Of a DNA stretch of 64,000 nt, positions 1-10,005 are shown piece by piece. The notes below the pieces were generated by a model that saw nothing but the letters and a program-made list of their open reading frames with translations, was not told where the DNA came from and made no database searches. Every line of letters starts with the position of its first letter. The stretch's first letter is position 1. The stretch comes from Oscarella lobularis (Eukaryota; Porifera; Homoscleromorpha; Homosclerophorida; Oscarellidae): NCBI RefSeq assembly GCF_947507565.1, contig NC_089175.1:1415733-1479732 (forward strand), written 5' to 3'. The position numbers were made by a program, and so were the translations under genes.

Positions 1-798
1 CGCGTGAAGGTGTTGAGACTTTGAGAACGAGGCTTGAGTTGTTTTTTCAGAAAAGTTGGGACGTACGGCTCCACGCCTAGTCAATCAATGTTGTATATTG
101 ATTACTTAGTAGATCATAGAGAGTGGGTGGTGGTGACCTTGTTGAATTCCTCGATACTCCGTGTGATACGTCGTTTTTGTTCGATCTGCCAATTCTCGTT
201 CAAGAGCGTCCACCGTTTCGCAGCGCTGGGGAGAACGCGGGTTGGAAGGAAATCGCCAAATAATGAAAGTCTGGAGAAATGAGGAGGTCTCATATTGACG
301 GGGTTGGCGACACAAACATATGTACCTTTGGTGGGTGAGGATTATTGCGACGATCTCCTGACGCTGTACCAGACCGCATGGGTTTGCTTCTGCTCATTGG
401 CTTCACGTCGTACTCAACAGAATAGACCGTTTTTGCAGCCGGCTGTTCGCCTTTGAAGAAGAGATCCGTCGACGGCGGTCTGCAACATAGAAGACGTGGT
501 CGTCGTTTAACTTTTTTTACGTGCCTCGAAGTGCAATGTAAATGCAGCCACGCCTTTTTGACAAGTACTTTACCTGATTGGCCTCGTGCGGTAAGCCATT
601 TTCTGTTGAAAATGCCTCTGATGACTCGTTTCCATTAAATTTCCTCCTCTCGCTCTCTCGCGAAAAAAACACACAGCGACCGTTTCCGTGTAGATATACG
701 GGGCGCCCCGTCTCCAAGCTGGTGCAATCACGTGCGACGACAAGCGTGCGCAAATATGGCTCGGCTCTCCAGCTGTCTACACGCAAAACGAGTGAGAA
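1..798. other. upstream intergenic / 5' flank of CDKL5-like gene
   Basis: No coding exon could be supported here on either strand. The short open frames present lack recognisable motifs and conflict with one another. The last part should hold the promoter and 5' UTR of the kinase gene that starts at 799. The window edge may also cut the end of another gene. Confidence 0.4.
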
Positions 799-3610
799 AT
801 GAATAAATACGTCGTGAAACAGGTCATAGGAGAAGGTCTGCATAGCCAACGAACGCGCAAATCGATCGACATCGAAGATTCGGTTCTGTTTACAGGATCG
901 TACGGCGTCGTGCTCAAATGCAGGCACAAGGTAGCTTGGTTTGCGTCCGCTGCACGCGTAATCATGTTCTTTGGCGAAGATAACAAAGGAACTGGTCGCT
1001 ATCAAGAAGTTCAAGGACACGGAAGGTAGAAATTAGGGAGGAAATCATTTTCAGTATGCGGAACGCACGAGTAGTTTTTATTTCTGTGATGCTTGGGAAG
1101 GGAAACTGTAGAAACAATAATCTGGTAGAGAATTCGGGACGAAAGTAGATTTTAAAAAAATTATTTTAAGAGGTATAACTGTAGATGATTCCGAGGCTCG
1201 TAGAAACATTATGAGAGAGCTTAGTGTCCTTCAAAAGCTGAAGCAAGAGAACATTATTGGGCTAAAGTCAGTTTGAATGCGAGTCACTCTCCCGTTTCTT
1301 ATGGAAGACTCTCTGGCAGAGAGGCGTTTCGGCGAAAGGGAAAACTTTATATGGTATTTGAGTACGTGGAAAAAACGCTGTTGCAAGTATTAGAAGAAAA
1401 TCCTGACGGTCTGGATATAAAGAGTGTTAGGTTAGATCGGTTTGCGTTTATAGAAGCGTGGCTCTCATCATTTGGTACATACATATATATAGGTCATTCA
1501 CTCATCAGCTTATAAAAGCTGTTGATTGCTGTCACCAAAACGACGTTATCCACAGAGGTTGATAAGCCAAGAGACTGCTCATTTTTTTGTCTGATACGCG
1601 TATTGGCGTAGATATTAAGCCAGAGAATTTGCTGATTGGATCAAGTGGAATTCTAAAGCTTTGCGACTTTGGTATGTTAGTAAACTTTGCACTAGGGGAC
1701 CCATGCTTTGACGATTTTATCTAGGATTTGCTCGTTCAATGTCAACGCATGGAAGCGCTCCCTTTACTGATTACGTTGCGACGAGATGGTACAGATCTCC
1801 TGAACTTCTTCTCGGGTAAAAATTCTACTGAGAGACATTTTATAATAAGAGCATGTTTTCGTATTAGGTCATCGTATGGTGCACCTGTCGATATTTGGTC
1901 TATTGGTTGCATTATGGGGGAGATTTCCGACGGGAAGCCTATTTTTCCTGGCGAAAGCGAAATCGATCAACTGTTTGTTATTCAACAGGTAACAAAAATC
2001 AGGACACGTCATTTCCTCTTCAGTTATTCTTTTTCTCTTAGGTCATGGGACCCCTGCCTCCTGATCAGATTGAAGTGTTCTTGAATAGTCCTCGATTCGT
2101 GGGATTGAAAGTGCGTCGCGTGTGTGAGATTACATTAGACGTTGATGCTACATTTTTATCTGTGTTAGTTTCCTGACACCGGTGACCGGTCGAGGCAATC
2201 GTTAGATGAGCGCTACGCCTTATTAATGGACAAGCATCTGCTAGATCTGATGAAGGTTTTAGAAACTCTTTTCGTATTGACAGAACGTAATCTAACGAGC
2301 ACATATCGTGCGTGTAGTCTTTACTTCAGCTTAGGCCTCAAGATCGACTCTCTTCCCGGCAGTGTGTCGAGCACGTGGCTTTTGGTTGTGCACACGTGGA
2401 GGAAGAGGTAGGAAAAACGAAGCAGTTTCCGAAGATGCTTCCTCCTGAACTGACGGAAGCGAAAAAGGTGTCCAAAGAGAAACCCAAGCCACAGAAGGTA
2501 AAGAAATGAAATACGAAGAAGAGAATTTATATATACAGATAACGTCATTTATAGCTCGCTAGTATTGTGACTCCTTTGCACGCTCACAGCTCAATGGAAG
2601 AGCCCACCGAGCATCAATCGTCTCCCTCTACCTCCCCAATGAATAGCCGAAAACAGAAGGCAGCCAAGGTATGTGGATAGATAAAACATCCCAACTGACT
2701 ACTCTAATTTTTGACCAAGATTCATCACAAAACAAGTCGAAAAGTTAGTGATTTGGCCAGCACGGGTACACCGAGTCTTTTTGATTATTTTTCTAACCCT
2801 CACATGAGTTTTTAGCTCACACGGATTTGGGCGCTCTCTTTTTGGAATCAAAATCGAAAGTGACGGCGGGCGCCGTGCCGCTTGGTTCTGACGCCGATTT
2901 CAGTTCTCGTCATATGATCTCCTTGCTTCCCTCCGCTTCGTCATCGTCGTTTTCCCCGGTGAAAGGAAGTCTTGGAAAATCGTTTGCAGTTTCGGAGGGC
3001 AGAACAAGCCTGCCTTCGGCATCTTTCCTTTATCCCAGGAGAAAGCCATCTGTCGATTCACAACGTTTTTACAATAAGATGTCAAGCCTATGTCTACCAA
3101 AGTACAAAAAAATAGAAGGAATGAAAGTAAGGCTATGTACCTGGCTCCTTTGCTTTAGGACCTTGGATACATATTCTGCCAGTGGGGCGACATTTCCCAA
3201 CCTAAATCACTCCTATCCTCCACCCAAGATTGCAACTGATAAGAAAAGGAGACCGTTCAATACAGCACTGGTAGCGCGATCTTATTGGTTCTTCTTTGGT
3301 AGTCTAGTTGAATTTTTAGACCGGTCCTCTATCAGAACTTCCTTCCCCTCCATCTCCAACTCCGCGTCTCCATCACAACCCGACTGACGCTGTTTTTGGC
3401 TCGTCTTCTGCTACTCGATCTGTTCCACCTTTACGGCTTGACTTGCTAACCTCTCCCGTTGCTGAACGCGGGATTCCTATTGCTGGGGATAAGCTAAAAC
3501 TGAAGCCGCTTTTGATTCCATCAGATAAGTACGACGGAGATGCAAAGCCATTGGCAGGTGGAGACAAAGATCGAGCAGGAACACGGGGACAGCCAAATGA
3601 AGAGACATAA
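799..3610 (+). CDS. CDKL5: CDKL5-like serine/threonine kinase (multi-exon)
   Basis: Cyclin-dependent kinase-like protein; in animals CDKL5 phosphorylates microtubule-associated proteins and acts at cilia and in neurons. The ATG at 799 opens [13 protein letters not shown], and after a short intron the glycine loop completes as [11 protein letters not shown]. Later exons give the catalytic lysine ([10 protein letters not shown]), the catalytic loop [12 protein letters not shown] (about 1545-1635), DFG in LCDFGFARS, and the activation segment [17 protein letters not shown] (about 1770-1818). The C-lobe exon [20 protein letters not shown] (about 2045-2110) is the part that best separates CDKL5 from other CDKLs. 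The end at 3610 closes a Ser/Pro-rich tail that is much shorter than in vertebrate CDKL5. Introns are about 50 nt (for example after RHK). The dual-phosphorylation motif is TDY rather than the TEY usual for CDKL5. Kinase identity is very secure; CDKL5 rather than another CDKL is likely. Confidence 0.88.
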
Positions 3611-4385
3611 AACCTCTAGGTTTATATATTATCTTAATTATTAATTAACAATTACCGCTTTTTTCTAGAAGATTGATTTATTTAGCATAATATCCACTAT
3701 ATAAAGTCGAGAAATATGTATAGCCATGAACTTGGAAACGACTGGCAGTGACTGCACGGCGGCGCTCTCGCCTCGCTTTTTTCTAGCGCGCGGTATACGG
3801 CGCGCCGCCACTGCCGCGATTTTTCTTTTTTAGATTACGAGACTCCCGCACACCGTGAGCTACATTTTCCCGGTGATCTCCAATGGGGGAGACGAAGGAC
3901 GGTCTCAGAGACTCGATCCGAGACGTAGATAATCAAGAGCCGTGCACATCCGCTGCAACTCTCGTCTTCGCTGATGTCCTGTTCCTTTTGCGAAGCTTCC
4001 TTTAGGTCTGAACACGAAATCGCGGCCATCAATTTCGGTTCTGCGCGCATTTCTCTGGCAAATCATGAAACGCGCTACGAATGTTCGCCGCTTGTCTCTG
4101 CTTTCATAATTCGGTCAAGCTAAGCGAGAATCAAGTCCGAGATGAGTTGCGCGACGGCCATACGTTTATAAGTTGTGCACATTTAATTTTATTTTCACGC
4201 ATCACACAGCCGTTTTATACTCGTGCAATACTAAATAATATATGTCTCCTTCAGCGCGTCGCCTTTATCGCTGCCGTCCTTTTCATGCATCGTCGCCGTC
4301 GTTTTGATTTCTTTTCTTTCCTCTTTCTCGATCAAGTTCTGTCTTCGTCATCGTTTTCCTTCAGCGTGCGACCTAAAAATTCTAA
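3611..4385. other. intergenic region after CDKL5-like gene
   Basis: No supported gene. A short minus-strand open frame (3835-4050) starts with ATG and has an acidic, Cys-containing sequence, but it has no recognisable domain or splice partner. GC-rich stretches around 3750-3830 contain short inverted repeats (GGCAGTG against CACTGCC), which may be promoter-like or part of an old repeat. Confidence 0.3.
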
Positions 4386-5281
4386 TTAGTCACTGCCAAG
4401 TAATCCGTATACGTACCTTTTGGTTGCGTCCGTATTAGCGTAACCCAGGCTACACCGCGCGGAGGTTCGGACGCTTCGTAGCCCAGGGAAGTCTTCGCAA
4501 AGCGATGACCCCCTTCCAAAAAATATCGGGCGAGTTGCGACGTCATCGGCCACCCCAGCAGTACCCACCTGGATGAGAAACGGCCCCTAATACCGAGTCC
4601 CCCGGTGCGCTGGTACCAAACCCTTCGGTATGTCTTCCTGAGAAGAACCGGGGCTTGAGAGGTGGAGAGCGGCTGACCACGGTTTGTAGGAGTTGACAGA
4701 AAAGACGTGCAATGCCCAAACCGAAGTCTCCTGAGCCAAATCATCCTCAGTCTAATCGTGCCTCTCGGGTGAGAAAAGTGCCGGCAACCAGGCCATTTAT
4801 GAACACCCCCTCCGAGCCGTACCCACTCTGCCTAGCGCGGATCGTGCTCGTTGGCAACAATAAGACGTTGGCGATCTTTTTGCCCAGTGCGTAAGCCGAG
4901 GCCGAAACCCCCCATCGCCCTGCTTACAGGCTCCGGCACGGTTTACCCGTGGGCCACGCTGATCCAACGATCCAGACTGCCTTTTGCCAAGCTCCCGAGC
5001 CAGTCCGTCAAGGACGAGACGCAGATTGCTCCGCGCCGCATCCACCCTCGGCCGCAACTGAAGGAAATCGGTGTGCGCTTCGCTTTTGAACAGTGTAGCC
5101 CCACCCAGCGCGCTCATTGGTCCGCTGTGTCACGTGCTGTGACGTGCAGCGCACTCGTTGGTTCCTTCGAATAGGTGCGAATTCGTAAACCGGTTTCAAT
5201 ACCGGTTTGACTATTGATTGCATCATGATTATAGTCAGCAGTTCTATTTTTTGCAATGAAATGATGCAAGATTTCACGCTC
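4386..5281 (-). repeat. 0.9-kb dispersed repeat, copy 1 (inverted relative to copy 2)
   Basis: The reverse complement of this segment aligns by eye along almost its full length with 48821-49690. Shared landmarks, in order, are GTGAAATCTTGCA, a GCAATCAATA block, an ACCGGT pair, GGACCAATGAGCGCGCTGGG, the block ACACCGATTT with CTTCAGTTGCGG, GGAGCCTGTA, TGGTTGCCGGCACTTTTCTC, GGAAGACATACCGAAGG, and a final GCTAATACGGACGCAAC before GGTACGT. Both copies carry a CCAAT box next to a GC-rich box near the left end. No terminal inverted repeat or transposase is visible. One weak reading frame near the far end (minus strand, ending near 4386) is shared by both copies. It lies directly upstream of RANGAP1. 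It could be a non-autonomous mobile element, a retroelement 5' region or a duplicated promoter/5' UTR block. Confidence 0.8.
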
Positions 5282-5416
5282 TACGTTCAAGATGACGAAA
5301 AATGCCTCGTGGTCACCTTTCCTTCTTCGTCTTACGCTTCGTATTATCGAAGTACGTGCCAGGCTTACGGTTCGATTTAGCGGCACCACGTGTCAAACGG
5401 TTATCCGGGTTTGAAA

Positions 5417-7941
5417 ATGGCGCACGAAGATCCACTTCGGCAGTTTCTCCGTCTCCCTGACGTTCCGCGAGAGCTCTCCGTCGATTTTTCTGGTCGATCG
5501 TTAAAGCTAAACGGTGCCGAAGACGGTAAGAAACTCGTTGGGCCGCGTATCGAAACAAAAGCGAGAGTTCGCTAGCCGAACCAATCGCGAAAGCGATCAA
5601 AGAGCACGACGGCTTGACTCTACTGCGATTATCGGGAAACACGATCGGCGTCGAAGCGTCGGCAGTCATAGCCGAAGCGCTGGAGTCGAAACCAAGCCTA
5701 AAAGTAATTTCCCCGCGGTCACGGGTCGCGAAGACATAATTCTATACGTTCTATAGTTCTCTCTTTTGAGTGACATGTACACGGGAAGATTGCGTTCAGA
5801 GATACCGCCGTCTTTGGTAAGATTTAATCGAAAAACATAAATTCAATTAAATGTATTTTTTCTATAGAATCATCTTGGCGGAGCGATGATTCGATCCGGA
5901 TGTCGTCTCGTCGAGCTGGATCTGAGCGATAATGCATTCGGTCCGGATGGAGTTCGAGCTTGTTTAGACCTGCTCGCCAGCTCGGCGGCATACTCGCTTC
6001 AAATTCTCAAATTCAATAACAATGGCTTGGGAATCGGTGGAGGAAAGGTAAAGGAGAACGGATGTTGTATTCATTGAGACAATTATGTATCTCTCTTTCT
6101 TCACAGCTTCTTGCTCAGGGACTAATAGACTGTCACAGGAATGCTAGTGGTGCCGGAGAGACGTTCGCTCTCGCAGCTTTTGTGTCTGGGAGAAATCGGC
6201 TCGAGAATGAAGGCGCAATTGCTCTGGCAGAGGCATTCAGAGTGAGTCAATAGTATTTGCTACGTTGAAAATAACGCTTCTCTCAACTTTGTTTCTAGAT
6301 TATTGGGAGCCTGGTGTATGTGTCTATGCCACAGAATGGAATTTGCGCCAAGGGCATTTCGGCTTTGTCCGATGCGTTGACTTACAATGAAGGCTTGAGA
6401 CACTTGAATCTGAATGACAATACGTTCACTGAATCTGGAGCTCAAGCCATGGCTAAAGTAGGAATAGTGGGGAGAAGATTTAAAAATTAAGTATGGCAAT
6501 ACCTTTTTTCAGAATCTTTCACAGCTGCAGAACTTGGAAATTATAAATTTCGGCGATTGTCTGATGAAGTCGGCCGGATGTAGGGCTCTAGCGAACTCTC
6601 TCAAGGAGAGTCACGCAAAGCTTAAGGTGACCTAAAAAAAAAACGTTCTAATTAGAGAGGCCTATTGTTCTTGTTGACTGTACTGTAGGAACTTTATTTG
6701 CCGTTCAATGAAGTGAATAAGGAAGCGGCGCTGGATTTGGTTCGCTCTCTCGCTGGAAAACCAGATCTGAGACAGCTACACCTCAACGGTTTGGATTGTT
6801 GGACTGCAAGTCAAAGAAAAAGGACATTGTACTTTCTAATCTAGGCAATCAACTCGGCGAAGACGGAATCAGGGAAATCCGAGATGCCGTCGAAGACCTA
6901 GGATTGAGCACGAAGGACATTTTGGATTCAATGAGCGACGACGAAGGAGAAGAGAGCGACGAGGAAGAGGAAAAAGAAAACGACGACGTCAACGCGAAGG
7001 ATCCGAATCTCAATACGTCTTCCGCTCTTCCTCAAGTCAAAAAAGTACGTCTACACGTAAGCTGTTCTCGTTAAGTGATTCGGACTTACGTAGGGGTCAG
7101 TAAGTTTGAAGACTAATCCAGAGAATACTTCAGAACTATGAGTTTGTAGAAGTGTTATGTAGTTGAAGTATAGAGACGAACTCCTTTGTTGGGATTCTTT
7201 CTTTGCGTATTTTCCTGAAGATTGATTTGCATCCCTTGATTGTTGCAGAACGTGCGCGAGTTTCTTCAAAAGCCGTCGGCGGAATATCTAATGGATCTAG
7301 GCTCGAACAGAGCCGATTTGTTCAAAGCAGAACTAGGAGTAGGTTCTCGATAAAATTATTTTATTTTTTGAATAGGGTTTCTGTGTAGGATGAATGTCTC
7401 GCCAATCCAAGGAATGCGGTGTCGGCGTTTTGTACGGTATCGTCGGTAATTGCAAAAGACACCAGCACCGAAGTCATTGAAGCGGTCAATAAAATATCAG
7501 GTTAGTAAGTATTGACATTAATTAAATAAAAGTGACCTTCGATAATTTGAAGATGTGCTCTTGGAGCCTTGCTTTTGCTTGAAGCCTGAGCTCATGGCAG
7601 TGGAGATCTTGGTTCATTTAGGCCTTCTTAAGGTTAGCTTCTCTAAATTGTCCGCGTTTCATCTCTCATAATTCCGTTTGTGTAGTCTGAAGATAAAATG
7701 AAACCCGTCAGCAATGTGTACGGGCCGCTGGTTCTTCTGAAACATATCATTCGCGAGGATTATTGTCCCAAGTCGGTTATAGACACGCTGACAGCGTTTA
7801 TGAGCAAGTAAGCGTGGCACGTGCATGCGAAAATATATAAAGAAATGACTTGTGTTTGTAAGGCCGAATCCTTCGCTTGTCGCTGTTCAAAGCGAGATAC
7901 AGGACCTTCTGCAAGCACTGCAAAATGTGAATCGTAGATAG
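5417..7941 (+). CDS. RANGAP1: Ran GTPase-activating protein 1 (multi-exon)
   Basis: RanGAP stimulates GTP hydrolysis by Ran on the cytoplasmic side of nuclear pores, giving nuclear transport its direction. The ATG at 5417 begins [10 protein letters not shown]. The leucine-rich repeats follow in order: [12 protein letters not shown], the exon with [14 protein letters not shown] (about 5757-5818), [51 protein letters not shown] and [18 protein letters not shown]. After them comes an acidic stretch ([17 protein letters not shown], about 6931-6985) and a C-terminal helical domain ending QNVNRR at 7941. This order and the acidic linker match animal RanGAP1 rather than the shorter yeast protein. 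A SUMO acceptor-like LLKSEDK is present. AATAAA lies about 20 nt after the stop. Confidence 0.95.
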
Positions 7942-7962
7942 TTTGATTAGAAGTAACGTTTC

Positions 7963-7968
7963 AATAAA
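7963..7968 (+). terminator. polyadenylation signal AATAAA of RANGAP1
   Basis: A canonical AATAAA hexamer sits 22 nt after the RANGAP1 stop codon and about 100 nt before the ATG of the next gene, consistent with a very short 3' UTR. Confidence 0.6.
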
Positions 7969-8066
7969 ACTCATATATATTGTCCGGGACTCCGTACGGA
8001 ATTCCAGATGACCGGAATCTCGCTTCTGATTGGACGCCGATCGGAACTCGACTTCTCGAACGATCA

Positions 8067-9828
8067 ATGCAGGTCGGCGAACGCGTCGTCGTTCCGCGAT
8101 CGTCGAAAAGCGGCGACGTCGATCGCCACGGCTGCATTCGCTATCTCGGCGAAACCCAATTCAGCAGCGGCGTGTGGTGCGGCCTCGTTCTCGACGAGTC
8201 GAACGGAAAAAACGACGGTTCGATCGACGGCGTCAAGTATTTCGACTGTCCGCCCAATCGAGGCCTCTTCGTACTCGCCGCGAAAGTTCGCCCGCTCCAA
8301 GAGAAGAAAAAACACGTCGCATCGTCGCTTCTGCCTCGCGGAAAAAGAAAAACAGCCGCGGCGACAGCGCCGCCACCGCCGCCACCCCCACCGGATCCGA
8401 AACGCAAGCCCGCGGCGCAGAGGAAGCCTCTCGGAAGGACGAAAAAGGGGCTGGGCATTGGTAATGCATCTGCCAGACCGAACGCTCTCAAAAGAACGAA
8501 GGCTCGCGCTCCTGCGAGCGGGGACGCGAGGAAACGGTGGTTGGAGGTGCAGTCGGGCTTCGTCGCGATGGCATTGAGCGTCGCGCATCTGGACGAAAAG
8601 GCGAGCGAAATATTTAGTTGCGTTTTCGGGGCTAATTTAATTTTGAAGATACAGGTTCTTAGTCTTCGGAAGGCTTTATGTCAACTTCGCTTTGATCATA
8701 GGAAAGAGAGGGAGGAGGATGAGCGTATTGCAGAAGAAAAAATTGCTTGTGAGGAAGCATTTTATTTTCGAGCTTTTTAATTATTTAGAGTTTTTTGTCG
8801 TAGCCTTAGCTTCTGAGCATTGTCAGGAAATCAAACTTCTTGCTCGGGATTTTGAGAGGGAGATAGTACTACTCGAAGAAAATCGGGTAAGGCTGTATTT
8901 CAGCATAGACGTACAGTAGATGCAACGATGTGCCCTATGTAGGATGAACTAGCCAAGGAGAAAAACCAATTGACAGATACCAGACAATCCATGCATGTAT
9001 GGAAGAGAGAGACCATTTTAGATACAAAGGCTTTCTAACTAATGTAATTGCGTAGGTTGAGATAGAAAACTTGCGGACAGAGAATGACAGTCTTCACGAG
9101 GAAATGGAATCATGGAAAGAAAAGACGGAATCTGAGTGCCAGGCAAAGATAAAGGTGAATGTGCAGCGGGAAGACGAGACTGTTCGTTCAAACGTTGTTC
9201 GTCTTTAGGAAGCGATTGATCGGTGCGGCTTGCTACCGCAGGAATTAGAAAGTCTGAGAACCGTATTGGCGATGAAAGACGAACAGATACGAGAACTGCG
9301 TCTCACTGTGGCGTCTCTGCAGGACAAAGTATAAACTGACATGTTGAGAATGTACTAGTAGATCATTTGTTTTTTTTTACCAGGCCGATGGTGCGTTTGA
9401 AAGCCAACGGAAGTTGAGAACTCTGGAAGAGAAATGCGAGCAATGGGAAGCCCGAACTGAACAGCAGAAGGAGAGTCTACGGTTTGTGAAAAATCTCTCT
9501 GTTTTTCTCTCGCCGTCAGTGAAGAGTCTCTAGACTGCAGAGTTCTGAGGCGGAGAAACTGCATCTAGATCTTCAGCACGAACGTCACGTGAATCGACTA
9601 CTGAATCAGAGCGTTGACGAGTTGCAGTGGAAATTGAATCAATATGAGGATGATGATGATGGTGGTGGTGGTGGTGGTGACGATGAGGGCTCGTCAATTC
9701 CAAAGAGAAGTTTCAGTGTTTCTTTATCAGGCATTAATCCTCCCTCGTTTCTACTCAGCCACGGAGAAGAAGACTTCGAAGAGAGTGGAAGAAATGTTGA
9801 TAGTAGCGAGACTAACAAAGAAGTATAG
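8067..9828 (+). CDS. CAP-Gly domain protein with MTUS-like coiled-coil tail
   Basis: Probable microtubule plus-end protein. The first in-frame ATG (8067) opens MQVGERVVVPRSSKSG directly into a CAP-Gly domain: GCIRYLGETQFSSGVWCGLV, then LDESNGKNDGSIDGVKYF. The second stretch contains the GKNDG core that binds EEY/F tails of tubulin and EB1. A basic, proline-rich linker (PPPPPPPPDPKRKPAAQRK) follows. Several small exons then encode coiled coil, including QEIKLLARDFEREIVLLEEN, VEIENLRTENDSLHEEMESW and LESLRTVLAMKDEQIRELRL. The last exon, ERHVNRLLNQSVDELQWKLN, followed by an acidic/glycine run and a Ser-rich end, resembles from memory the C-terminal coiled coil of MTUS1/MTUS2 (ATIP) proteins. Those proteins have no CAP-Gly domain, so this may be a different architecture. 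The start is unambiguous only if no upstream coding exon exists. Confidence 0.75.
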
Positions 9829-10005
9829 AAGACAGAGCTCTGATACTGCAGTACATATTTAGCAACAGTGGATATAAATGCATTGAAAAACAGCGAACGA
9901 ATCGCATTAGACAGTTCACTCCGCCTCTATCTGCACTTGGGGTATTTCCCTCGCGTAATCCGGGCCAACTACACTAAGGCACCCGGCAGGGCACCCGGTT
10001 CTTGA

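Noticed and set aside
3835-4050. Short ATG-started minus-strand frame after CDKL5
   Set aside because: No recognisable motif, no splice partner and no sign of selection that can be seen in a single sequence.
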